Of a stretch of 64,000 bases of DNA, positions 10,297-20,370 are shown in pieces. Every line of letters starts with the position of its first letter. The first letter of the stretch is position 1. The stretch comes from Strigamia acuminata (taxonomy: Eukaryota; Arthropoda; Chilopoda; Geophilomorpha; Linotaeniidae). Under the pieces are notes generated by a model that saw nothing but the letters and a program-made list of their open reading frames with translations, was not told where the DNA came from and did no database searches. Location: contig OX442315.1 in NCBI GenBank assembly GCA_949358305.1, positions 868,001 to 932,000 of the forward strand, in the 5' to 3' direction. A program made the translations under genes and the position numbers.

Positions 10297-11282
10297 ATGG
10301 CCACTTTGTAATGAGCCCAAATTACTCCTTAAATTAATAAAGAATAATTCTAGACTTATTGATGCTTAGACAAGACTTATCATAAAAACTACTCTCTAAT
10401 ATTAAACTCACAAAATGGTTTATTCTGACTTAGAATAACTTGAGAAGAATTACAATGATAGAAATTATACAGTTAAATTAAATGAGAAAAGAAATAATAG
10501 ATGAAATGATGAATTAACTTCAAATCGATGTGGAAACGTTATTTTGACGATTCCAACGCTCCGGCGACGATAACGGCTCGTTTTCGTCGCGCTTCTACGG
10601 CTCTGTCTTCGACGCTCGTCTCGATTTTCTACTCGGCGTCGCTCCTCGGTGAAAACGGACTCGTTTCCGTACTTCGATCTCCTCGAATCTTCCGGTACGA
10701 CTCGGCTCCCCGCTGAATCGTTGAATCAACCGGACTCTTTCCGATACTTCAAACTCTCGTACTCGCAACTCCGTCGTCGTGGCGGCGAAACTGCGACTCT
10801 TTCGCACAACAATCTCTTCTCAACAATGTCGTTGAGACAAGATGAAATCTCACAATTGTATTCGTACAATTGCAAGAATGGACTCTAGCTGGATCCCTCT
10901 CAGCAAGAGCGTGGCTTCCCGTGTCACTAGTTGTGGTGGCACAAGATGAATCTAGCTGGATTCTTCACAGCAAGATTATGAGTATAAAACTTCACGGAGG
11001 TTTTCACAAAAATACTAGTCTTTTACTGGTTGGTTTTTGTGGTGTTTCTCTGGCAAAGTTTGTGTTCATACTGAGGAGTTCCCACTCCTCTCAGGACTCA
11101 TTTCCTGTTTGGAGGCTTGTGGGCTGGTTACCCTGGCAACCACCCACATTTCCTCCCACTCTGCTCCTCTTTCTAGCCTGTAGACAGGAAGCATAAAAAA
11201 CTCAAACTAAAATATAATAAACTAAAATATTATTTTTCAGACTTTTTCTGACACTTCACTAGTGACCACTAGGGTCACTACA
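10297..11282 (-). repeat. Element A 3' LTR
   Basis: Runs from TGTAATGAGCCC to GGGTCACTACA (986 bp) on the plus strand. It matches 24453-25427 throughout except for the first ~65 plus-strand bases, where there are several substitutions and an 11-bp length difference. Near the inner end AGTGACC/GGTCACT can pair. The open frames inside it (for example 10528-10716) are shared by both LTRs and are not taken as genes. Confidence 0.95.
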
Positions 11283-11302
11283 CCTCCCCCCTTTTTTAGG
11301 AA
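11283..11302 (-). promoter_or_regulatory. Element A polypurine tract
   Basis: On the minus strand, CCTAAAAAAGGGGGGAGG abuts the 3' LTR start TGTAGTGACC. This is the standard place and composition for the primer of plus-strand DNA synthesis. Confidence 0.9.
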
Positions 11303-11326
11303 GGATCCCCGATTCTTCCTTTACTC

Positions 11327-14300
11327 CTAGTCCTCGTATTGAGCCGTGGGGTCCAGGACTAGTACCTCACTCTCAGACACTGAAAATCGGGGCATTCCTC
11401 GAGTTGGACCCGACGCTGCTCCATTATTGACATGAAGCCAAACTTCAGTAATGTCCGTTGTCGTCGGGAACACTCTTGCATAGTCCATATCGTATGTCTC
11501 TCGTGTGCCGGTTGGTGCCTTGCGGACAGCAATCACTCTTCGATGCTGGGTCACCCTTTTTGGTTCCCGGACCGCATTTTCCAGCCATTTGAGAGCGTCA
11601 TGGCTCAAGGTGTTGCTGTAGATCAGCATGGTTCTCGTGGCCTCGGATATTCGCAATTTCGGATAAAGATAACGAATTTTCCCGAAATCTTGGTTTTTGC
11701 TTCTCCTCGCACCTGGTTTGGGCGTTTTGTCGATGTTGGCCAGCCCTCTTCTGGAGACGTCCGATTCCTTGGCCGAGGACTCAATTCCTTCTCGCCTACT
11801 CTGATCTGTTTCGCCGCCACACGCCTCAGACTCAGAATTTCTTGCTGACCTATTCATGGCTAATTGATATGCCATCGGTGTATAGGTCGCAGCCGGTTTG
11901 GTTCGAGTCGAATGTACGTTCGACATCATCACTGGTGTGGTCGCCATCAGAATTGTTGGTGTATCCTCGATTGTGGGCGCAGGTGGTTCCATTGGTGTCC
12001 ACTCCTTTTGCTTCTGCTCCACGAAAGTACGGAACTTCTGTTGAGCCATCACGTTTTGATAATGTTGGACCCACTCAGCCCTCAGTCGCATTGCGCACTG
12101 GTCTGGCGTTTCTCCATTTCCCAGGACATCCCTCATCAGCTGTGCTCGTACTGCTGGCGGATCTCTTAAGATGGATGTCCAGTTTCCGATCATCTCGTTG
12201 GGGATTCCTAACGCGGCCGTCCACAGGAAAGTGGTGGCGATGAATGTCGTCTCGACAGATGGGAAAACTCCTGGAAACATGATCCTGTAAAATGCGGCGT
12301 CCAGCAGTGGTTGGAACTGTCCGAGCCACTCCCGTGTTTGTAGTTCCACTGCTTGCTGCACGAACTCTCTTGCTCTCCTTCTGAGGTCGTTGATTGCTTC
12401 GTGAATCTGCGCGTTCTGGTATTCGTCTAAATTTGCCTTCAATAATCCTTGGTGGCAAAGTGGAAATCGCAGAAACATCTCCCAAAGTGGACGATAGTCT
12501 TTATCGAACCCTTCCTCTGGCTGCATTGCGGGATTATTTGAGTAAGGTGCCGTGGCCAAGTTTGGAACGGGCAACGTAATGTTCACTTCGGGGATTTGCT
12601 CTGTGAAAGGCAAAGTGTGTGGATTTACCCCTTGCTGCTCTCGTGGTTTCGCTGTTCGCGGATCCTTCGCCTTTTGCGATTCGTCAACTCGAATTTCCAC
12701 TTCCGCTTGCGGTCTCAATACCGATTCTCGTCTGACTTCTTTTTGAGGCTTGGCGGGTCTCCTCGGGTCTCGTCCTCCGCGGATGATTGATGACCTCCCT
12801 CGTGGACGTAATATTCTCGGCTTCGTCTTCCTCTCTTTGACCCCTTTTTCGATTTGGGCATGCTTTATCGCTAAAGCTTCATCCAACGTGGGTAGGTCGA
12901 CGAAACTGTACGTCTCAGGCGGCGACCTTCTCGGAGTCGGTGTTGGAGGCACTGACCGGGGCGTCCACGTAATTGGCGTATGGGTACCAATGACTGGTGA
13001 TCTTGGTGGAGTCGCTTGAGGCGTCCTTGGCCCTGTCGGACTCTTTTCCGTTTCCTCAAGTTCATAGGTGATTGCGGACGTTATCTCTTGCGAAAGCTGC
13101 GTCTCTTTCGTTTCTTCTTCTGAAATTTGCATCCTCTCTTGGCACTCCAATGAAATTTCCCGCACTTCGTCTACAAGCACATACTCGTTTTCCGATGCTG
13201 AATAGTATGAATCACTACTTTCTTTCACTTGGATTCGTAAAATGTCATCATCATCCTGTGTCACAGTTCGTTTTGGACGCATTTTAGAATATCGATGACT
13301 GCTCACTGGACGTGATTTTGAGTGCGACCTCTTTTCTGTCGAACTATCGCTTGTCTGTCGTCGATTTTCTTTCAACTGGCGTTTCTTGTTTATCGGACTT
13401 AATTCCGGACTTCGACTTTCTCTTCTACGAGAAGAGGAAACATATTTTACTTTACGCCGCTCCGACGAGTGACTTCGATGCTCCCATGTTTCTTGTCGCA
13501 TTCTTTCGTCTCGTTCAAGGAGTCTTGTCTCCCTACTTCGGTTTCTCGACATACTTTGCTTCGGCGGAGTATCTTTCTTCCGTCTGTCGCTTCCTCTGTA
13601 CCGAAGTGCTCCTCGAGTCCTTGCTTCCTTTCCTTTTCGAGCTAACTCATGTTGTTCAGATCGGAATTCATCGTAGTTTCTATCTCTAGAATGGTGACTT
13701 CTCGATGAATGATGAGGTTTCGGACTTAATTCCGGTTTTTGTTGACTTCTGGACGCTGATCGACTTCTCGGATGGCGTGTGGATGTTGTAGATCTTTCTG
13801 ACCTTTTTGGCGGAGTCTTCTCTCGCTGCACCATACTTCGTGGTCGTCTTGACGAATACTCCTCTTTTCGAGTTGTCTGGGGCGGTGTCTTTCTTCGACG
13901 TTCTGGACTTGGCTCCCGATCGGCCTGAGATCTTTTATCTCTACGCTCCCTTTCCTCCCTCTCTAGCCGTTGCCTTTTTACGTAATAGAGAGGTCCGAAG
14001 TCATCTCGCAACTCTGGTTTCTCCTTTGATACGGGAGTAATGTGGACACCAAGTACCCCTGCCATCGTCAATTGATGCATTTTATACTGAGAGTCCACGT
14101 AATAGGGTGGCACAGTTTCCAAATCTGGTTCGTCCAGCAATGCCTGCTCCGCCTGCCATTTCGCCTTCTTCTCCAAATACTCGGCTGCTACATCCGCCAT
14201 GCCCTCCTGAAGTCGATTCATTACTTGTCGTGCAAATTGGATTCGATTTGTCGCCGGGTCGCAATAGATGACATAATCCTCTGCCTCCTCTGGAGTCATT

Positions 14301-14578
14301 GGGAAATCTTCACCTATTAATTCGTTCCAGATTGGTCCGTGTGTGTCCGTTAATATTGAAATTAAACGCAACATTTCGTGGAAACATGTTTTGAAACCCT
14401 TGAATAATCTCTTCAGGGTTCCCCAGCGTCGTTGCATGGCTAATGAGATGAACTGTCTGACGTTGGCTGGTTTGTAGCCTCTCCGCTCGAATATTCTTCT
14501 CAATTTTCGATGGATTCTTCCCCGATAGAAGGTTCGTGGGACTCTCGCGTTTTTGGGTAATGCGTCCCATGACTCCAT
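11327..14578 (-). CDS. Element A ORF3: RS-rich protein of unknown function
   Basis: A 1083-codon ATG-started frame between pol and the 3' LTR, where env or accessory genes lie in some Ty3/gypsy elements. Residues ~1-200 are basic and partly helical. Residues ~205-437 are an Arg/Ser-rich, probably disordered tract with SRSxS and RSP motifs, like splicing-factor RS domains. Residues ~515-562 are rich in TP/SP. Residues ~700-900 look globular with many Trp and Leu. There is no signal peptide, membrane helix or furin-type site, so it is not an envelope protein. A splice acceptor lies 12 bases upstream of the ATG, which suggests a spliced subgenomic mRNA. I do not recognise the family. RNA binding or nuclear trafficking is only a guess from composition. 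Confidence 0.85.
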   Translation of the reverse strand: MESWDALPKNARVPRTFYRGRIHRKLRRIFERRGYKPANVRQFISLAMQRRWGTLKRLFKGFKTCFHEMLRLISILTDTHGPIWNELIGEDFPMTPEEAEDYVIYCDPATNRIQFARQVMNRLQEGMADVAAEYLEKKAKWQAEQALLDEPDLETVPPYYVDSQYKMHQLTMAGVLGVHITPVSKEKPELRDDFGPLYYVKRQRLEREERERRDKRSQADREPSPERRRKTPPQTTRKEEYSSRRPRSMVQREKTPPKRSERSTTSTRHPRSRSASRSQQKPELSPKPHHSSRSHHSRDRNYDEFRSEQHELARKGKEARTRGALRYRGSDRRKKDTPPKQSMSRNRSRETRLLERDERMRQETWEHRSHSSERRKVKYVSSSRRRESRSPELSPINKKRQLKENRRQTSDSSTEKRSHSKSRPVSSHRYSKMRPKRTVTQDDDDILRIQVKESSDSYYSASENEYVLVDEVREISLECQERMQISEEETKETQLSQEITSAITYELEETEKSPTGPRTPQATPPRSPVIGTHTPITWTPRSVPPTPTPRRSPPETYSFVDLPTLDEALAIKHAQIEKGVKERKTKPRILRPRGRSSIIRGGRDPRRPAKPQKEVRRESVLRPQAEVEIRVDESQKAKDPRTAKPREQQGVNPHTLPFTEQIPEVNITLPVPNLATAPYSNNPAMQPEEGFDKDYRPLWEMFLRFPLCHQGLLKANLDEYQNAQIHEAINDLRRRAREFVQQAVELQTREWLGQFQPLLDAAFYRIMFPGVFPSVETTFIATTFLWTAALGIPNEMIGNWTSILRDPPAVRAQLMRDVLGNGETPDQCAMRLRAEWVQHYQNVMAQQKFRTFVEQKQKEWTPMEPPAPTIEDTPTILMATTPVMMSNVHSTRTKPAATYTPMAYQLAMNRSARNSESEACGGETDQSRREGIESSAKESDVSRRGLANIDKTPKPGARRSKNQDFGKIRYLYPKLRISEATRTMLIYSNTLSHDALKWLENAVREPKRVTQHRRVIAVRKAPTGTRETYDMDYARVFPTTTDITEVWLHVNNGAASGPTRGMPRFSVSESEVLVLDPTAQYED

Positions 14579-14590
14579 CGCTTTTCTTGT

Positions 14591-14602
14591 CTATAAATTA
14601 AA
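14591..14602 (-). promoter_or_regulatory. Candidate 3' splice site for ORF3
   Basis: On the minus strand, TTTAATTTATAG is followed by ACAAGAAAAGCG and the ORF3 ATG. A pyrimidine/AT-rich tract ending in AG directly before the start codon fits expression of ORF3 from a spliced transcript. The donor was not identified. Confidence 0.45.
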
Positions 14603-15294
14603 TTTTCATTAATTTTTTATCTTTTACTAAATTATTCTCAATTGCGTGTGTCATTTTCTTAATTTTGCGTTTCATAAAATTCTCGCCAGATGGCGCTCTT
14701 TCGTATATCGCGACGTATTTTCATGTCGCTTTTCTCAAGTTTTTTGCCAATATTTACTATTTTTGTCACATAAAACTAATTATTTCTGATAGTTTTAACT
14801 TAGTTTTAGCCTTCTTAGCGATATTCCATGCTTATCTCGATCTTTTATCAGTTTTGTGACCGCGTCTCCGTATTTACGACTTATTTTGTTTCGTCTCTTA
14901 CGATCATCGATAAATTTTTACTTTTATGACACGTACAATTGATGAATAATGATAACTATTATTTTGGATCTCTTATCCTTAGTTTTTTCGACTTAATTCG
15001 ATTTTTTACTACCTCTTCGTGTACCGGTTTCTTCGGTTTTGGCGGCGGACGAAAATCTTGATTCATCGTGGTGTTGATGATTGCTCCGTCCGAACTTCCC
15101 TAAATCCTTGATGTTTGATCGCTTGTTGCTTAGTTTAAATCACTCCAATGTTTTTGTTATTGTTTTGACGAATGTCTCCACACATGTGATTTTTACTTCA
15201 CGTTGATTCAACATGTGGTTCGTTCAACCAATCACGATTGAGCTGCGACGTCGTCCACTTCCGGACTCCCGAGTGACGTCGCTACCTTCTATTT
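14603..15294. other. Non-coding gap between pol and ORF3 of element A
   Basis: Almost 700 bp of AT-rich sequence between the pol stop (15295) and ORF3, with no ORF of note on the minus strand. It may hold the intron branch region and RNA signals. Nothing else is recognised. Confidence 0.5.
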
Positions 15295-18200
15295 TTAGAG
15301 GTAGTCTGGGGGTTTAATCCTCCCTCTGTCTCGAAGTGGATATTTCTTCAAGACAGCTTTCTTTTTAATTGTTTTGGGTTGATTTTCGCGCAGATCTTTA
15401 TATCTTTGTTTTGCTTTTACTTTTTTCACCACTTCTCCCCCCTTTTTAGGAAACGACGCAACTTGTTCGTCTGTTTCTATAACTAAATTTTTTGGAAAAA
15501 GTGGCGCATCAACTTGTGATTTTTGTTGCAAAGTCGCGTTCAAATCTTCATTAATTTTTTCACTTTGTTTGATTTGCTGATCGCTTGGAATTGCAAATTC
15601 TATTTCCTCATTATTTTCCGTGTCTGATGAACTTGGTGCTGTTTGTAATTCTTGTTGTTCTTGCGAAATTTGCGAATCTTGCAAATTTTGTGTTTGATTC
15701 AAAATTTGTGATTCTTGTGAATTTCCTTGATTTTGCGAATCTTCTAAATTTTGCATTTGACGCAAAGTTTGAGATTCTATTGAATTACTGCCTTGAATTT
15801 GCTCATTCTGCACGTTCTGCGGACTCTCTATATTTGCAATTTCTTGCCTTTCGGGTGTTGATGGCTCGTCGAACAAAGTGTTAATAATTTTTCCTTCCGG
15901 GTTACTTTGCGTTTGGCCCTTTTCCCAAATTTCCTGATTAAATTCCGGGAAAAACGGCGTTAACTCGGACATGTGAATGGAACGCAAGATCTTATTATCT
16001 TTAAGTCGTCTTAATTTGACAGCTCCGCCCTGGTGGACTTTAATAATGACATATGGCCCACTTCTCTTGTCGGATAGTTTCGCAGAAATTCCCTGTGACG
16101 CTTTTGACAAAGTGTGATCTTCTTTCCATACGAGGTCATTTGTTTGAAAATCTTGAAATTTTCCATCTAATTTATGGTTGTCCACACGCTCACGAAGGTC
16201 CATGATGTGCGCCATCATATGATGGTACGTGTCGCGAATGACCTTCTCCAATCGTTGGATGTAAATGTGCGGCTTATTTGGGTCAATTTTCAAAATTCCA
16301 TCCAAAATTCGAGGATCCCATGGTATCCTAAATTCTCTGCAACAATTTAAGTATGCTGGCGAGTAATCTCGACCTGTTGTTGCTGTTGTGCGTATACTAA
16401 ACGCTATCTCTCTTAGATATTCATCCCAGCGTTTGTGAATCGATGTGTAAATTGAAAGAATATATTTTAAATCTCTGTTGGTCCTTTCAACTGTGTTGGC
16501 TTGGGGATGATATGGTGATGTAAATCGCGGCACGATTTTGAACTTTTTACAAAATTCAAGATAAAGGCGTGCTTTAAATTGCGGTCCGTTATCTGATATT
16601 ATCCGGAGCGGAAATCCCCAGCCCATGCACGTGTCATACAAACAGTCAGCTATATCTTGGGCCACCGGGTCTGCCAGCGGATAAAGTTCTGGCCAGCGAG
16701 TGGCTATATCCAGAATCACCAAAATATAGTTATTTCCTGTTTCCGTTCTAGTTAACGGTCCTACTAAATCGATACTCAAACATTCAAATGGCGCATACGG
16801 GCCAATTTGAGCTGGTTCTATTCGTGTTTTTGTTCTGGGTTTACACGCTTGGCAACGAGAACAATGCTTAATAAATCGAGCTGTATCTCGTTTCATCCCC
16901 TCCCACGTATACACTTGTCGCATACGATAAAGTGTTCGTGCTATTCCGCAGTGGCTCGCCAAAGGATGTCCGTGCATTTGCCACAGAACTCTAAATCTCA
17001 ATGATCTCGGCACTACAATTTTAAGTGCTCTCGAATCCTCTGCCAAATCATCCGACATTGTTGGGTGATATTTGAGTAAAAGGTTTTCTTCTACAAGGTG
17101 TTTTGTTGCTAAAATCCGATATTTTTTTCTATGCAACGGAGTTTTCACGTATGTGGGAAATTGCTCAGTTTCAAGATAATGTCGCATGGCCTGACAGTGG
17201 CGGTCTTTGATCTGGTGATCAACGAGCTCTTCTCGTGTCGGCGGTGTGCAGTTTGCCTGTTCCGTCACTTTTGCAATAAATGCCGTGACCATCTCGTTTT
17301 CAGAAGTTGGCATGTACTGCCATTCTTTCTTTTCTTTTGGACTCTGTTCCAACTCTTCACTTGATGCGCTATACATCTGACACCAATACGATGCGACTTC
17401 TTCGTCTTCAGCCAATGGTCGTGGTAATTGGTTCCAATTTCCTACCACCCATTTGCGTGGCTCAGTTGGACAATATCGCAGATCGCCGTCAGCTTCTCCT
17501 GTATCCTCCGCGTCGCAAATTATCTGAATTGGCGCCCTGGACAATGCGTCTGCCAAAGTGTTGGTTGTCCCTTTCAAATACTGAATTTGGAAATTGTAAG
17601 ACATTAATTCCATCTGCCAACGGGCAAGACGGCCTGCTGGCTCTTCCAGTCTCATCAACCATTTCAGGGCCTCATGGTCAGTTTGTACGACAAAGCTCGT
17701 AAATTCGAGGTACGGCCTAAATTTTCGCAGTGCCCATATGACAGCTAAACACTCGAGGTCGGTGGCGCCGTAATTGAGTTCTGCTTGCTGCAGACATCGG
17801 CTGACATAGACGCATGGGGATTCTATCATCTGGCCGTCAATTTCCTTCATTTGCATTAAAGCAGCGCCTAAACCCTTTTTGCTTGCATCTGTTCGTACAA
17901 TGAAAGGTTGATCTAAATTTGGCAGGTGCATTGTCTTTGCATCAGTTAATAACTTTTTTATTTCATCAAATGCAACTTGGTGCTCATTTTCCCATAGGAA
18001 CTCTATTCCTTTCTTCAACAGTGGGCGTAGTGGTGCCGCTACAGTTGCCAAATCTTTTAAAAGACGGTGGAAAAAGTTGACCATTCCGAGGAATCTCTGG
18101 AGCTCAGTCAAATTCTTTGGCGCTGGAAATTCCGAGATTGCCGCTACTTTCGCGGGGTCTACACTTAATCCATTAATTCCTAATTTATATCCTAGGAATT

Positions 18201-20370
18201 TGAGTTCCTTCCTACAGAATTTGGACTTAGTCGGATTCACATGTAATCCGGCTTGCTGTAGTTTTCCCAATACTGAGTCCAAGTGCTTCATATGTTCAGC
18301 ATATGTCTTTGATACGATCACTATATCGTCCAAGTAGGCCCAAGCATATTTCCTGAATGCTTCGCCTAATACCTTTTCAATCAATCGTTGAAATGTTGTT
18401 GGCGCGTTGACCAGCCCGAAGGGCATGACATTGAACATTAAACGACCCATGGGGCTCCAGAAAGCCGTTTTTGGGCGGTCTTCCGGTCTCAGGTCTATTT
18501 GCCAATATCCCTTCGTTAAGTCGATGGTCGACACCCACTGGAATTCTCCTAATTCTCTTAAGATTTCCGTAATGGTCGGCATCTGTGGCGGGTCATAAAG
18601 GGTATGTTCGTTCAGCGCTCTGTAATCGATACAGAGGCGTGGCTCCGAACCTGGTCTCATTACCAGTACGATTCGCGTTGCGTAATCCCCTTCAGCTTCT
18701 GATACATAGCCTTTGTCGATCATCTCCTGGCAGAGGGTCCTTAAAATTTCGCGCTTTTGCGGGTTCCATGATTTGAATGGAACTCGGATCGGTTTATCCG
18801 TGTCTAAATTTATCGAGTGTTGGAGCACATGTGTTTTCCCAGGATTTTTGCTGAGTATTTTCTCATATTTTCTCAGCACATGCTCTAATTGTGCTGCCTC
18901 TGTTAATTGCAGTTTTGCTTCCTCGATCATGTCATGGACTCCATTTCCGACCTTCAACCTCGCCTCGAATGCACAAAAGCTACTTTCTTTTCTAAATGTT
19001 TTTAATGACGATTCGGGCTCTTCTTTCTTTTGCTCATATTTATCAAGAAGATACTGCGGTATGTAAGGTTGTGGTACATCTATTGTCGTGATGAAATTCC
19101 ATTTGCCGTTGAGTGGATTCGGCTGTATTTTCATCCTCTTCATTGCGTCATTGCCGATTAACATGAACTTCATGTCGTGAGGCAACACTAAGAAATACTG
19201 CTGCATCATACCATGAGTCCATCTAATCATCATCCTAATTGTTCCCATTGGTTGGACTTGTTTGTCCGCTGTATTTACAGTCATGTTGGCTTTGAGGGGC
19301 CAAACTTGTTTTTCCAACCCCATCGCTTGAATCAGTGGCCAAGAAATACAACTGCGGTTGGCGCCGGAATCCAACATCGCAGCGATCGAACCTTGTTCTG
19401 TCTTGATGTCAATCGTCGTCATCCCTTCTAAAACATCTTCTTCGGGGAGAAGAATGTTAAAGACTCTTATTCTTGGTCCTTCTGGCTCCAAAGTTGTTAA
19501 TTCCTTTAGGAGTGGGTCCCAATCCACTGGTTCAACTGACGCATCGGTCATCCAAGCCGCTATAGATGGAGTTTCTTCATAGGTCTTTTTTACCTTCGTC
19601 CAAAAAATAGTCGCCTCATTTTCCTGCACCAATTTTACATCTTTTAAAGCTTCGGTCACGTTGACTGTGAAATAGGATCTGTCGAATTCGTTTGATCGAT
19701 AAGCTTCTTGTATTACAGGTGGGCAGTCTTTTATTTCTAGAGGTGGGAATCTCATTCCAACGAGTTGTCCACACTCCATGTCGCAGATCATTTCTCCTCT
19801 TTTGGGCATCGTGCCAATTGCTTCTGGTGGCGTAAGTTTTACAGGAATAGTTGTATTTTTTAGTGGTCCATTATCATATAGATACTCTGATTTCGATGAA
19901 CACCCGGCTACTTCCGGTTTTGTCGAATACCCGGCTACTTCCGGTTTTGGTTCCGTTGTTGCTTTTGGAGCTGGAAATTTCAATCCCACAACTTCGCCAT
20001 CTTCATAATCAACAACTATTGTTCCTCTTCCACCTTCCAAAGTTCCAATTACTTTGCGTGGTTTTTCAACTGATTCTGATTGTATATATTCTCCAGTTTG
20101 ACTATCTTTGATGAGTCGTGATCCTGAAGGTGTTTTTGCTGTTGGTTGAGTCTCTTGGATTTTTTCACTCAAATTCTGTGGTTCCACTAATGTTTTTAAT
20201 ATTAGTGAAGTCTCTGTTACTTTTCCATCCATTGGTAGTGTTTCTGTCAATTTTTCCGAGTTCTCCAGCACTTCTACAGATAGAGCTGTTGTTGGTTGGG
20301 CGTCTTGGATTTTTTCCGAATTGTTTGTCAGCGCGAGCTCTACTGCTTTTCCTGAGCCCGCGCGTTCAAG
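15295..20370 (-). CDS. pol: Element A pol polyprotein (PR-RT-RNaseH-IN)
   Basis: The frame is open from the slippery site at 20370-20376 (-1 entry) to TAA at 15295, about 1690 codons. Residues below are counted from the GTG at 20271. An aspartic protease has DSGA at ~301. The reverse transcriptase has YLDD at ~646-649. RNase H starts at TDAS ~794, with TDHEAL and DALSR later. The integrase zinc module ends CSRCQAC ~1137-1143, with a catalytic triad at about D1168, D1227 and E1262. A GPY/F-like module (SGPYVIIK) follows, then a Gln/Asn/Ser-rich tail of ~230 residues. About 300 residues precede the protease and include two GT...DxExG..VG..FP repeats. No internal stop or frameshift is seen, so the enzyme set looks functional. 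Confidence 0.95.
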   Translation of the reverse strand, partial: LERAGSGKAVELALTNNSEKIQDAQPTTALSVEVLENSEKLTETLPMDGKVTETSLILKTLVEPQNLSEKIQETQPTAKTPSGSRLIKDSQTGEYIQSESVEKPRKVIGTLEGGRGTIVVDYEDGEVVGLKFPAPKATTEPKPEVAGYSTKPEVAGCSSKSEYLYDNGPLKNTTIPVKLTPPEAIGTMPKRGEMICDMECGQLVGMRFPPLEIKDCPPVIQEAYRSNEFDRSYFTVNVTEALKDVKLVQENEATIFWTKVKKTYEETPSIAAWMTDASVEPVDWDPLLKELTTLEPEGPRIRVFNILLPEEDVLEGMTTIDIKTEQGSIAAMLDSGANRSCISWPLIQAMGLEKQVWPLKANMTVNTADKQVQPMGTIRMMIRWTHGMMQQYFLVLPHDMKFMLIGNDAMKRMKIQPNPLNGKWNFITTIDVPQPYIPQYLLDKYEQKKEEPESSLKTFRKESSFCAFEARLKVGNGVHDMIEEAKLQLTEAAQLEHVLRKYEKILSKNPGKTHVLQHSINLDTDKPIRVPFKSWNPQKREILRTLCQEMIDKGYVSEAEGDYATRIVLVMRPGSEPRLCIDYRALNEHTLYDPPQMPTITEILRELGEFQWVSTIDLTKGYWQIDLRPEDRPKTAFWSPMGRLMFNVMPFGLVNAPTTFQRLIEKVLGEAFRKYAWAYLDDIVIVSKTYAEHMKHLDSVLGKLQQAGLHVNPTKSKFCRKELKFLGYKLGINGLSVDPAKVAAISEFPAPKNLTELQRFLGMVNFFHRLLKDLATVAAPLRPLLKKGIEFLWENEHQVAFDEIKKLLTDAKTMHLPNLDQPFIVRTDASKKGLGAALMQMKEIDGQMIESPCVYVSRCLQQAELNYGATDLECLAVIWALRKFRPYLEFTSFVVQTDHEALKWLMRLEEPAGRLARWQMELMSYNFQIQYLKGTTNTLADALSRAPIQIICDAEDTGEADGDLRYCPTEPRKWVVGNWNQLPRPLAEDEEVASYWCQMYSASSEELEQSPKEKKEWQYMPTSENEMVTAFIAKVTEQANCTPPTREELVDHQIKDRHCQAMRHYLETEQFPTYVKTPLHRKKYRILATKHLVEENLLLKYHPTMSDDLAEDSRALKIVVPRSLRFRVLWQMHGHPLASHCGIARTLYRMRQVYTWEGMKRDTARFIKHCSRCQACKPRTKTRIEPAQIGPYAPFECLSIDLVGPLTRTETGNNYILVILDIATRWPELYPLADPVAQDIADCLYDTCMGWGFPLRIISDNGPQFKARLYLEFCKKFKIVPRFTSPYHPQANTVERTNRDLKYILSIYTSIHKRWDEYLREIAFSIRTTATTGRDYSPAYLNCCREFRIPWDPRILDGILKIDPNKPHIYIQRLEKVIRDTYHHMMAHIMDLRERVDNHKLDGKFQDFQTNDLVWKEDHTLSKASQGISAKLSDKRSGPYVIIKVHQGGAVKLRRLKDNKILRSIHMSELTPFFPEFNQEIWEKGQTQSNPEGKIINTLFDEPSTPERQEIANIESPQNVQNEQIQGSNSIESQTLRQMQNLEDSQNQGNSQESQILNQTQNLQDSQISQEQQELQTAPSSSDTENNEEIEFAIPSDQQIKQSEKINEDLNATLQQKSQVDAPLFPKNLVIETDEQVASFPKKGGEVVKKVKAKQRYKDLRENQPKTIKKKAVLKKYPLRDRGRIKPPDYL
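15433..15450 (-). promoter_or_regulatory. Candidate internal (central) polypurine tract
   Basis: The minus strand reads CCTAAAAAGGGGGGAGAAG inside the last part of pol. It repeats the 3' PPT (CCTAAAAAAGGGGGGAGG) almost exactly, about 4.1 kb upstream of it. The coded residues are PKKGGE. It could prime a second plus strand, as central PPTs do in lentiviruses and some LTR elements. Confidence 0.45.

Noticed and set aside
10528-11196. Plus-strand ORFs inside the element A LTR (repeated at 24673-25341) as host genes
   Set aside because: They are identical in both LTRs, short and overlapping in several frames, have no recognisable domain and lie within defined LTR boundaries.
11432-12790. Several 60-138-codon ORFs opposite ORF3, gag and pol of element A
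   Set aside because: Composition mirrors the RS-rich and Arg-rich coding strand; such frames are shadows of the long minus-strand genes.
11327-14578. ORF3 of element A as an envelope gene
   Set aside because: No signal peptide, no hydrophobic membrane helix and no cleavage motif; the longest apolar run is only about a dozen residues.
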